Positions 1 through 9,088 of a DNA stretch of 44,734 nucleotides are shown piece after piece. The first letter of the stretch is position 1. Each line of letters opens with the position of its first letter. The position numbers and the translations under genes are program-made. The DNA comes from Paraphysoderma sedebokerense (lineage: Eukaryota; Blastocladiomycota; Physodermatomycetes; Physodermatales; Physodermataceae), in assembly GCA_025602915.1 (NCBI GenBank), contig JAHLJZ010000132.1:1-44734 (forward strand). The letters are read 5' to 3'. The notes under the pieces are model-generated. The model did no database searches. It worked only from the letters and a program-made list of their open reading frames with translations, and was not told where the DNA came from.

Positions 1-1
1 C

Positions 2-67
2 GACTTCACATATTCCACACCTGACGGATCCGCTCAGACCAGGTACCCTGGTCAGCGGGTAGAATAG
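2..67 (+). CDS. possible C-terminal end of a gene entering from the left
   Basis: An open frame runs from the window edge to a TAG at 65-67 and gives about 21 residues ending in PGQRVE. An AATAAA at 301-306 on the same strand could serve as its polyadenylation signal. There is no recognisable domain and the stretch is short enough to be open by chance, so this is only a possible gene end. Alternatively the whole 1-331 stretch is spacer or 3' region. Confidence 0.2.
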   Translation, partial: DFTYSTPDGSAQTRYPGQRVE

Positions 68-300
68 AGTTTACAATTTTCGTGTTGTGATGGACGTGAT
101 ATCTTTATACCTTTTGGTTATGGTCTATCCTTGTCATATAAATATATATATTTTCCCGTTGTATTCCTTATCTAGTCTTACATAGTACCTTGTATTTGAA
201 CCGATTTGTATACGCCCCTTTCTTGTATTAACTATTCTGATAAGTTGTTTCAATGATCCCTAGGGTGGTTGAGACACATCGATGTACCTTTTTCAAGGAC

Positions 301-306
301 AATAAA
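301..306 (+). terminator. AATAAA polyadenylation-type signal
   Basis: Exact AATAAA on the plus strand, in AT-rich DNA after the possible gene end at 67. Position is compatible with a 3' untranslated region of about 235 bases. Chance occurrence is quite possible. Confidence 0.25.
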
Positions 307-331
307 ATTGGTTTAATTCCCCTAACCTAAC

Positions 332-810
332 CTAGCCGATGATCTCCTTGATTCTTTCCCGATCGTAGTCGTGCCTCCGTGACAGACCCCATTCTTTCAA
401 TTTCCTATGCAAGGACCTGGGACTAATACAAAAATGACACTCATACCACCTACGCCAAACATGGAATTACATACCGTATATTTATGCCATAATATCGCTT
501 TATCATTTCAATTATACTGTCGTACTTCAAATGTGGCCGCCAAAAGAACGATTCTATTATTGGTTTCAAAATGTTGTCCGGCGCTGCCGCATGAATTTCA
601 GTCAGTACGAAACCGGCATCCTTACTGTGATCAACTCTTACGTAACGGTTTGTATTGGTTTGGTTGCTTCCCGTTGTCGATATCCTCTTCGGAAGGACGG
701 ATCTTTGCTAACTCTGCTTCCATCTCGTGCATCACAACATCATCCGCCCCATACAAACTTTCTTCATCAGAATATGAGTCTTCCCGGGACTTAATTGATA
801 TATCACTCAT
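332..810 (-). CDS. small helix-turn-helix protein resembling the N-terminal domain of integrase-type transposases
   Basis: Three exons are inferred: 810-642, 553-475 and 416-332, joined at GTAAGA and GTATGT donors with compatible phases, for about 110 residues. The first half is acidic and of low complexity. The second half reads as a compact helical domain: IIEMIKRYYGINIR followed by SLHRKLKEWGLSRR. That pattern (a helix, a YGI-I turn, then an R-L-R-L-W-G-L-R-R helix) is typical of the DNA-binding N-terminus of many integrase-core transposon proteins and resembles the fungal Clr5 helix. No catalytic DDE domain follows: the frame stops at 332-334. It could be a domesticated DNA-binding protein, an exonised fragment, or part of a longer gene whose later exons I cannot see. 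It starts 366 bases from, and divergent to, the caspase-like gene. Confidence 0.45.
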
Positions 811-1176
811 CGTGATTTAGTGGTGTGCAAGTGTCGTAGTATTTTCGAAGTTTGTTTGGATTGTTCAAGCGCGAATGCCGACGTGAAAAAAATTAGCTGG
901 CAGTTCTCGGCTTCCGTACCTGGGGCAGACTGAACTTACCCGCATTTCCCACGTTTCGACGCACCCGATATATATATATCCAAAATTCTCACCAGGACCT
1001 AAACTGATCAAGGGCCACCTTGGTAGCAGACGTTGGCACGTTTCGGTATCAGAGAGCGAAAAGATTTCACAACAACCTAAGGTTTGGTTGTGTCTCTAAA
1101 CTTCACCTAACATGAGCACCCTTAAGTAAAACCCAATCTAAACGTTTGTAGCCCGCATATCAACAACAACCAATAG
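811..1176. other. divergent spacer between the helix-turn-helix gene and the caspase-like gene
   Basis: 366 bases between two ATG codons that face away from each other. It holds a TATA-like run of alternating AT near 967-980, about 200 bases before the plus-strand ATG. No coding pattern is seen. Confidence 0.4.
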
Positions 1177-2937
1177 ATGGCCAAAATTGTCATCCTCCAT
1201 CTCGTGGATGCGGATTCCACTGCTAAGGACAAGATATTGGGCGATAAAGTTCTCGGAGACATTTTCAAACGGTTGGAAGGCTTCACCAAATTAACGACTC
1301 CCGAACACTCTTTCATGGACCCTGAACTGTCTGCTCTATGGCTGGCTATGTCGAAGGAAGAGTTGACAGTGGAAGGAATTCGAAGGTCACTTAAGGTCTG
1401 ACAGATGAGATTTTTCCAGGACGTATTTTCATATTGGCTAAATATATTTCGCTTTGAATTAGAATGAGAAGGTCGGAGAGGAAGCCAAAAAATGGTTTCT
1501 TAAAACGAACGCTGAGACGCAACTCCACCATAAACCCAACGTTTATTACGAAATGTTGGAAGAACACAAGTGTAAAGCAAGCGAAGCGCTAAAATTGCTT
1601 CAGGGCCTCAAGGAAATGCCTTGCTTCTTGGTTATCGTGTCCCACGGAAGTTTCACTGAATTATCGACCCTCGGACAGGAAACAGACTCGTTAAAATATT
1701 CTGATTTATTCAGTTTCTTGGTGAACTCTAACAAGAAGCCACTAAGCGTCGTTTTTGTCAGCTGTGTGACCGGTCGGATGGGATTGTCAGATTTGAGCTT
1801 CCTCGCTCCAACCTTGCCAGAAGTGTTCTTTAGCGGATTTGGGAACTCTGTAAACCCTTCCGTGATTTTTGATTCGATTCTCATGGCATATTTGAGGTAA
1901 CGTTTTGCGTAATATGGTATATTATTAGATTCTAATGCTTGCACTTTAGATTTGCGGTGTGGGTATGCATGCATGAAGATTTGTGTCCTTTGGAACGGAA
2001 GACTGTTTTACGAATGAGGGTGGCACTTGGTGGTATCTTCTCGGCGCCCGATATAAATAATCTTTACTTTTATAATGGCAAGAATTTTGAGTTCGCGTCC
2101 GTTTCTCAATTTAACATTATTTGACAGTTTTGGTTCGCCGATTTGCTCTAGATGATATGACTCAATCTCCAACGGGACTGCACTCATCGACTGTGACCGG
2201 ATGGATGTGGAATCAGGTACAAAGATCGGAAAAATATAAAATAAATTCAGACCTTGCAGACCAACTCCTCCAACTGCATCGGTTTCATCTGTTTACTTCC
2301 GGCCGTCCTCCCAAACACCGAGAACAAACTCTTAGACTTTTCCAACAGTTGGAAAAGCAAATCAAGGAATCGGTGTGTGAACAAAAACTAATTGAAGGTA
2401 TAACCTGCATATTAAATTATGCACCTATTAAGATTTCTCATACCGGTTCTGATGTCTCACCTTTCAAGAATAGACATTACAAAAGTGAATGAGGCGTATA
2501 ATATTGCAGAAGTGGCTAAATTATTCGAGACTTTCAGACGAAGGATGAAGAATATTCACAATCAGACCAATGAAAACGGAGAACCTGTGGAGCGAAATGG
2601 GTTGGAGCGAAATGTGTTGGCCGTCTGTCAGGTTTGTTTTTCTTTTCACCATCCCACATTTTTCATCTTCCTCCGGGATCTGTATGTTGCCCAAATACCG
2701 CATGTCTAATGTCTTCATTTTGTCGCACTTGATCACAAACTCTAGGAATGTCCCGGCACAGAAAAATTTGACGTTGCTCTAAAGAACATATGGGAGGCGT
2801 ATGAAACAAATGTCGATACAGAACTAACAGGAGCAGCATTGGTGTTTGCATGCGACGGTAAAGGATTGTACATTCCTGTCAATGAAACGAAGGTGGGGGA
2901 ACTCTTCAAGCGGTTGAATGTTCAAGCAGCAGGTTAG
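1177..2937 (+). CDS. caspase/CHAT-like protein (clan CD peptidase candidate)
   Basis: Six exons: 1177-1395, 1463-1896, 1950-2077, 2128-2397, 2474-2631 and 2746-2937, giving 466 residues. The core is in exon 2. A hydrophobic strand ends in FLVIVSHG (His134-Gly135) and, 40 residues on, a second strand ends in VVFVSCVTG (Cys174). A hydrophobic strand then an His-Gly, and a second strand then S-C-x-T-G, is the active-site layout of the caspase and CHAT/separase-like fold (clan CD). The segment after Cys174 (LPEVFFSGFGNSVNP) resembles the stretch following the Cys in CHAT domains. Residues from about 230 to 466 look helical and carry no domain I recognise. The exon 3/4 join uses a GC-AG intron. 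Function is inferred: it could cleave proteins in a regulated pathway, but the fold call rests on two short motifs. There is no adjacent partner gene. Confidence 0.6.
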
Positions 2938-3187
2938 GTGTAAGGAAAAGTACGATCTGATGAAGTGAAGATCGATTAGTTGCTATTGTATTGTTAGTGT
3001 TGTATGAATTATGATTGGTTATCATAGTAGCGAATCATGTAATACTAGTTCTTAGAATAGTAATTGCGCTGATGTAATAAGTCCGCCATGGAAATGTATT
3101 TAAGGCGAACACCTTCATGTACATAGTAGGTTGGGAAATTAAAATACGAACACGTATTGAACTGAACTGTAATACTTGGAATCCCCA
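2938..3187. other. spacer after the caspase-like gene
   Basis: 250 bases, AT-rich, with a TATTTAAG box near 3098. No coding pattern. Probably the 3' region of the gene to the left plus flanking DNA of the hAT relic. Confidence 0.4.
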
Positions 3188-4110
3188 GAGTTGATACGGA
3201 CTTCCGAACCCCGATTATGACATTCGCCGCAATGATACTTGTATCTGATGCAGTTCGTCGTATAATTCAAAGTCATGACCATTGGGTGCGAAATGAAGCA
3301 CTCGCAATCTTACATCGGCCATTTGCGGATAGTATTTCGAAATTGAAGGTCTAGGAATGACATTACCGGAAGCATACTTGGAGTTACTTCGACTTGGTAA
3401 CACTTTTCTAGCTTCATGATCTCAATATGATGGCTTGATGAGCTGGAAGGAGAATTTGTTAATGTATTAAAGCAAATGGATAGTTTAGATAAGAATTTGT
3501 GTAATGTGGCCTTATTCCTCTATGCTGCTGCTTGAAGACTTGCAGTCCAAAAAAGTATTGGCCTTCATGAAATGAAGAAGTTGTTTGCAGGGTATTGCGT
3601 TGAGTGGGGGTGGGGCGTCGATGGTGGGAAGCAGTTAATGAAAGACCTGGACCAGTATTACCTTGCCTCTGGATCATTCAGTTCAAAAGTGTTGGTCTGT
3701 ATCTTTTTTGTTTATCTAAGATCTGTATAACCCGAACGTATCTGTGAGGGATGATTGGGCCATCAGACTGTTTGCTTCTCGTATTTTGTCGATAGTCCCT
3801 CATTCAGCACATCCGGAGCGCATATTTTGAACCCTTGCTCACTTTGACACAAAACCAATCGTTTGGAAACTACAACGTTGAAAACCCTCGCTCAAAGCAA
3901 AATTCGGCTGATGCAGGAGGGAAAACGGATGGAATTCAAAAATTCAAATTCAAGATATGAAACAATTATTGAAAAAAGGGAGGTTCCACCACAAGAGCGC
4001 CTGGAACTGAAATGAAAAATGATTGGGAAGATCCGGAAGAGACAAATTTAGAAGAATTGGAAAGCTACAGTCATTCCATTTGTCATTATCACTAAGTCTA
4101 CACCAACCAT
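3188..4110 (+). pseudogene. decayed hAT-family transposase (C-terminal half)
   Basis: Pieces of a hAT/DUF659-type transposase lie in order on the plus strand but in different frames. The first piece (about 3188-3355) includes DAVRRIIQSHDHWVRNEA and DSISKLK. The next (3346-3410) reads LPEAYLELLRLG. A middle piece (3500-3690) includes LMKDLDQYYLASGSFSS. The last holds the diagnostic hAT dimerisation signature RILSIVPHSAHPERIF (about 3765-3830), followed by NRLETTTLKTLAQSKIRLM. There are frame changes near 3346, after 3410 and near 3850, and stops inside the signature (the TGA at 3829) and in the middle part, so it cannot make a working protein. The N-terminal zinc finger and catalytic start are missing or unrecognisable. 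Terminal inverted repeats and the expected 8-base target duplication were not found. Confidence 0.7.
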
Positions 4111-4948
4111 GCAAGTCAAACTCATCCCAATCTTTAGCATTCGCTACTGTATTGAATCACGTTACTGGTATTGGTCTTGCTCCTCCTAGTGATCGCAAAA
4201 AAAAAAAAAACTGCAAACAATTTGGAATGTAAAATATTCTAATTTGGGCCATATTACAAAGGAATAGAGCCAGAACTGCATGTACGGTCATTTTCGAGTT
4301 TAACTTGAACAGTTCACTTCGCGGCAATGGCGCCGGCCGTGACGATCCTCATTCCTTACTACATAACTCAGTCAAATCTCTGGGTAATCGCAAAATAACA
4401 CTTACATAAGATTTGGAATTCAAAATACTCTAATTTGAGCTATATATCCGTCTCTCAGTATTACTATGTGCTAGTTCTTTAAATCACGAAAGAGTTTATT
4501 TCTATGCATATGGTTGGCCCGCTTAATCGCTGATTGTAATTTGTGGCAGTTACTTTCCCTCGAAAGATCCTTTCTTGTTAAATTATCATCACCGCAATGA
4601 TTAGATTTCTGTTAAGCAGCGATCGGTATTATTGAGTTTCCATTGAATGAGTAAGAATCAACTCAACTGTTGAATGAAATTAATTTTTAAATTGGACAAA
4701 GATTTCAGTATTCATACGTGCATCTTCTTTGTTTCTGAGAATATGCGCATGCTTGGGTATCTGCATTAGAAATTATGCATTCAGAACCATTGAACGAAAG
4801 TCGGACGGGATAGCCCAATAGTCATCAATCTAGGTAATATCACCGGCTCCAATGATAAGAGCGGCGTACTGAATGATCCATTGGGGTTTTATGGGTATAA
4901 AAAATTAGTCCACTAAGTTTTTCTACCTAGATGCACCAATATTTTAAG
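4111..4948. other. gene-free spacer between the hAT relic and MED22
   Basis: About 840 bases without a supported gene. It contains an A13 run near 4198-4210 and an imperfect direct repeat (listed separately). The right end is the 3' region of MED22. The repeat and A-run suggest transposon-derived DNA, but no element can be named. Confidence 0.5.
4189..4450. repeat. imperfect direct repeat, about 65 bases
   Basis: A segment at about 4189-4256 is repeated at about 4382-4450. Shared blocks include ATCGCAAAA, then ATTTGGAAT, then TCAAAATACTCTAATTTG or its near match AAAATATTCTAATTTG, and a following GCCATAT/GCTATAT. The copies are about 193 bases apart and clearly diverged. Both lie just downstream of the hAT relic. 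Confidence 0.6.
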
Positions 4949-5559
4949 TTAATCGACTTCTGACAAGGCCTCTACTTTACATGAATTCTTCACTGTTTCT
5001 AATTCCTCTATCGACTTGTTGATGTCTGAGTACAACAATTCTAGAGTTTCTCGAACTTTCATTGTTTGCGAAGCTAATATCTGAGCTCGATGGGCAAGAA
5101 GAACAGTAATTGTCGTTGTATCATTTAATAGAATCGACTGCTTAAGATCTGATGAAAGCGTAAGAAGTGACTCGGAAGCGCGAATCTAGCAGTAAAATTG
5201 GAAAGAAGAGTCAGGATAAAACAATGTAAAGATTGTGTGTCATTATTAGAGGCAGATAAGACAGCAAAGATGGTCCCATGAAAGATACAAACTATACTAG
5301 AAACTCTGCTCTGAACTTGCAGCTTTTCTTGATTGATCACGTATTTATCTTTTGAGCCGATGGTGGAGATGGCGAGAAGGTCTTGAATTCCGTCGACGAG
5401 GGTATCGATATCAGCGTCAAGACGTTTATTATAGGAATCTTCGAGGGAGGATACTCCTGTCGCCGTCGACATTTCGGTTCTTGAATAGTAAAGATGGGAA
5501 CTGTTTAAAAAATCGCCAGGATCGAATGATTTGTTTACATGTTCCTCCGCCTCCATCAT
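4949..5559 (-). CDS. MED22: Mediator complex subunit 22
   Basis: Two exons: 5559-5305 and 5185-4949, about 163 residues. MED22 is a head-module subunit of Mediator and bridges transcription factors and RNA polymerase II in the nucleus. The signature is [20 protein letters not shown], followed across the intron by [20 protein letters not shown], matching the YNKRLKDDI...[23 protein letters not shown] layout of the animal and fungal protein. A long coiled-coil-like C-terminus follows, as in the family. The start is uncertain: ATG at 5559 or 5556 gives the longest form, while ATG at 5472 (MSTATGV) starts closer to the conserved region. The gene is head-to-head with enoyl-CoA hydratase, with 31 bases between the ATGs if 5559 is used. 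The 119-base intron is long for this window. Confidence 0.85.
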
Positions 5560-5590
5560 TCCACTTAAACTTTGCAGTTCATCCACTAAA
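5560..5590. promoter_or_regulatory. very short shared start region of MED22 and enoyl-CoA hydratase
   Basis: Only 31 bases separate the divergent ATG codons at 5559 (-) and 5591 (+). Both 5' untranslated regions and core promoters must overlap each other or the neighbour's first exon, unless MED22 starts at 5472. No TATA box is visible inside. Confidence 0.5.
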
Positions 5591-6980
5591 ATGAATAGTC
5601 TCCGTCATCTTGTTGCTCCTTTGAGAAAATCTTCTGTTTACAAGAATTCTCTCCGTCCTTTTTCCTCATCCCTTCCTCGCTTCTCCTCCGATGAATACAA
5701 GTCGAAGCAATACGAGTATCTCAAATTAGGTTCCTCTGCTTCAGGCAAAGTGGCCATTGTCACTCTCAATCGACCGAAAGCCCTCAATGCTCTTTGTAAT
5801 GGACTTATGACAGAGCTTAATGAAGCGTTGAAAGGTGCTGACAACGACGACCAAGTTGGAGCTATCGTTTTGACCGGCGGTTATAAGGCATTCGCGGGTA
5901 CGTTATTACAAACACTTTTAATGACAATTCACCAGATGAGCCAAGACAATACCATTCCAAAGTGCTGTTCAACCTATTTTATTTGTATTGGGAGAGCTCT
6001 GTTCTATTGAATGGTTCCAAATCGAACTCTGCCCTGACTCGCCGTTCAATTCGATTCAGCTGGGGCCGATATCAAAGAAATGGCCAACACCCAGTTTATT
6101 ACCAACTATAAAACAAATTTTTTGGGACATTGGGCCGACGTGGCTAAGATTAGAAAGCCAATTATCGCCGCCGTTTCTGGTTTCGCGGTATGTTACCTAA
6201 TCTCTCGCAATTCCTGTCGGAGCACTAATATCTCTCCTCTCTGTGTCTTTTACAGCTTGGTGGTGGTTGTGAACTTGCGATGAAGTGCGACATCATTTAC
6301 GCTGGTGACAATGCGAAATTTGGACAACCCGAGATAAAGCTTGGAACCATTCCCGGAGCTGGTGGCACCCAAAGACTTGTCAAAGCCGTCGGAAAGTCCA
6401 AAGCCATGGAAGCTGTTTTAAGCGGAAATATGTGGAGTGCAGAGGAGGCTGAAAAAGCCGGTACATTGATTTCTATATCACTTGGTTAACAGCAGGACCT
6501 TTGGCTTTCTCGTTGAGCTCGGTTTATTGACTTCGGATGTTTTGACTTTCTTTTGTTTCTAATAGGTTTGGTCTCTAAGGTTGTGCCAGCTGATAAGGTC
6601 GTCGAAGAAGCTGTTAAACTCGGTGAAACCATCTCGTCGTATTCTAAACCCATCGTAATGATGGCGAAAGAGGCCGTTAACAAATGTATTTCTTTGGTTC
6701 CTTTTCCTCTGAAGCTTGATTTGATGTACTCTTAATATTCTGTGATGGTCGACTGATAAATTTGCATTTACAGCCTTCGAACTCAGCCTAGCTGAAGGTC
6801 TTCATTTCGAACGAAGATTGTTCCAATCTAGTTTCGCTACCGTATGTTTAACCTTTTCAACATAACATTAAGTACTCACTGACCCCTTGTCTTATCTTCG
6901 TGCATATTAAACAGAAAGATCAAAAGGAAGGCATGAAAGCATTTGCCGAAAAACGTGCTCCTAACTTCGTCGATGAGTAG
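5591..6980 (+). CDS. ECHS1: mitochondrial enoyl-CoA hydratase (short chain)
   Basis: Six exons: 5591-5897, 6060-6187, 6256-6460, 6566-6685, 6774-6841 and 6915-6980, giving 297 residues, close to the 290 of the human enzyme. It adds water to 2-trans-enoyl-CoA in mitochondrial beta-oxidation and in branched amino acid breakdown. The N-terminus, [20 protein letters not shown] onward, is rich in Arg, Ser and Leu with no acidic residue, as in a mitochondrial presequence. The crotonase fold motifs are all present: [24 protein letters not shown] across the first intron, [17 protein letters not shown] and [17 protein letters not shown]. The two catalytic glutamates are Glu151 (GGCEL) and Glu171 (QPEIK). 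The C-terminus [19 protein letters not shown] is also typical. The gene converges on GatC with a 147-base gap. Confidence 0.95.
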
Positions 6981-7127
6981 TTGCCTTAATCACAGTGAAT
7001 GTACTTGTACGACATGGTACCTGGTTGTAGCGATAATGGTTTTAGAACAGAAATATATCTTTGTGGACTCGAGTAAAGCAATAATGATCCGAAAAATATG
7101 TTATGTTCCATTGTTTCCGCTTTCTAT

Positions 7128-8059
7128 TCATTTCTGTACATTGGTAGCCACATAGAACTCGTCCTTGACGACTTTTGCGTATTTTAAAAGATCTTGTCCA
7201 TCTAATTCCCTGTCATTCTGTTCTGGCTTCCTCAAAAATCCTTCACCACCGCTTGTATTCGTTTCCAACCCGGCATCACTTGACTCTAGACTTGATGAAT
7301 CTTGACAGCTTTCCAACGAGCGAATATTCTCTATAACTGATCTCAATGGCTCCGTATCACTGGTATCCACATTTTGTACAACTTTCACAAACATTTGCAT
7401 TTTGCTCAACTCCTGTTTCATTTTATGTATTTCTGAATCTGAGGACGGAATTGATAAGGCGGAAAGTGAATACAATCGGTGGAGAGTTTCCATTGTAATG
7501 TCGTCAGATGTTGAGAAAAAGGGTGGCAGTTCGTTCTGCCGATTATATGAAGAGTTCGAAGAAAGAGAAGGAAGGTCATAAAAGGAGGATATAGACCAAC
7601 TTGGAGTTCGGGGCTGCACATTCAAAACGGCATCAGTTAAAAAGAAATTATATAAATCAGTCTGCTATATTACACAGCAGAATAAAACATTTTCGTATCA
7701 TAACAAAACGAAGAAAAGCGCACGATTCATAAGCGACTCATCAACACAAAATCTTGATTCGGTGAAGTCACTCCAAAGACTTAAAAACTAACCAAGGCTT
7801 CATCCAAGCACTCCATCCTGTCTTCGCCATCGTCATTTGAATCCGGAAAATTTTCAATATCTTCCTGTGAAGATCCGTTGGATTTGAGCCATATGGTTTG
7901 TTGTTCGTTTAAGGAATGTAGGGCCCTTCTTTGAATCCGTTTTTGGGTCAGGCTGGAAGTGGATGACTGAGAAGCCGGAATTGAACCGAAAAAGTCAGAA
8001 AGGAAGTATGAAGACCTCGAATATATTGATCGACTACAGGTGCGACATAAATTTGCCAT
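7128..8059 (-). CDS. GATC: mitochondrial glutamyl-tRNA(Gln) amidotransferase subunit C
   Basis: Two exons: 8059-7793 and 7613-7128, for 250 residues. GatC holds GatA and GatB together in the amidotransferase that turns Glu-tRNA(Gln) into Gln-tRNA(Gln) in mitochondria. The family pattern lies in exon 2: LHRLYSLSALSI, a helix of KMKQELSKMQMFVKVVQNVD, then TSDTEPL and, at the end, FLRKPEQN and DEFYVATNVQK, which correspond to the bacterial VEPL, LREDE and F-VP blocks. The protein is longer than bacterial GatC (about 95 residues). The extra N-terminus, starting MANLCRTCSRSIYSRSS, is basic and Ser-rich and is probably the mitochondrial import signal plus a linker, and there is also a Ser-rich insert around residues 185-205. 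GatA and GatB are not in the window. Confidence 0.75.
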
Positions 8060-8375
8060 TGTTCTTATGTATGTATGGTAAATGGAGCGTCGAAGATGCT
8101 ATGCCCAGAGAAATGATTGCTGTTTCGCTCAACTCCGTTTCGGTAAGGCAGATCAATTGGCGCCAGCCTCAGGATTTAATGATCTGAATATCCGTATCTG
8201 TGATGTCAAACTGTTTCTGTGTCAAATAGCATCCTGGGCTTTCGGCCATCTACATACACTTATATGTTACTGTATTTTAGAGATTTACAACCACATTTGT
8301 TGGGTTCTAATATGTTACGGCAAAATCAACATGTCAGCTAAGATAATAACGAGGCGCTGCCGATATGAGAACAGA

Positions 8376-8412
8376 CCTGCTATTTACCTGCTATTTACCT
8401 GCTCTTTACCTG
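8376..8412. repeat. 11-base tandem repeat, three copies
   Basis: CCTGCTATTTA is repeated at 8376-8386 and 8387-8397, with a one-base variant (CCTGCTCTTTA) at 8398-8408, then a partial CCTG. Located about 320 bases upstream of the GatC ATG. Confidence 0.85.
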
Positions 8413-8886
8413 AGCGTTATACAGCAGCAGATACATCATGTAATATATCGATAACATAAGGAGTGATTTGAATTCGCCCAAATTGATATAAATGGACAAA
8501 ATATTTCGTTGAACGTTATTATCTATAGTGTCCAAAATCGAGGGAGCATGACTTTGACGAGTTTGGGGACATATTTATGGCGATTGCAAATACTGAATAC
8601 TATTGACTAAGAAGGAGACAGTAGAAACCTGTGGCATGAATTTTTACGTTGACCCGTAGTTCTGTTGAGTTCTATAGATCTATCTCCAAAATTGCCGGGA
8701 CGTTTTTGATAATAAACAATTAGAACCGCTATCTACGAGGCCCTTTAAGGGGCATATATGTGTATGTAATTTACGTAAATCTCGGAGTACTGGAATTCAC
8801 TGAAATATTAATAGATAAATGGTACAAATGTAATTCACGGGGGAAGCGTCGGTTGAAAGGCTCTCGACACGAAAAGTTGATAATGT

Positions 8887-8914
8887 GATTTAACGCTTCA
8901 GATTTAACGCTTCA
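8887..8914. repeat. 14-base tandem duplication
   Basis: GATTTAACGCTTCA occurs twice, back to back, at 8887-8900 and 8901-8914. Exact copies indicate a recent duplication. Confidence 0.9.
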
Positions 8915-9088
8915 GAATCGATTAAACTGCACTATTTCGAATAATAAAATGTACACAGTGTTGCAACAAAAATACTCGGCATCTTATCCGTGAGTGACAC
9001 AGCCACCATGCTAGAAATGCGTCCGCAAGTAAAATATATAGTTTCTTACGACATTTTTATTTCAACACGTAGCTCTCCGGCAGATCCA

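Larger units (their letters stand above)
8060..9088. other. spacer between GatC and eIF4E class II
   Basis: About 1 kb with no supported gene. It should contain the GatC promoter on the left and the 3' region of the eIF4E gene on the right. Two small tandem repeats lie inside (listed separately). Confidence 0.5.

Noticed and set aside
315-335. CCCTAACCTAACC, telomere-like
   Set aside because: Only two units, inside unique DNA next to a gene. No array.
2990-3180. Stretch with a TATTTAAG box and an ATTAAAATAC run that looks a little like a solo LTR
   Set aside because: No TG...CA ends, no target duplication and no second copy in the window. Only a vague resemblance.
4198-4210. A-run as the tail of a SINE or retrocopy
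   Set aside because: No RNA polymerase III boxes upstream and no target duplication. Plain homopolymer.
5560-5586. MED22 starting further upstream, in frame
   Set aside because: The only extra codons begin at a GTG, not an ATG, and overlap the hydratase leader.
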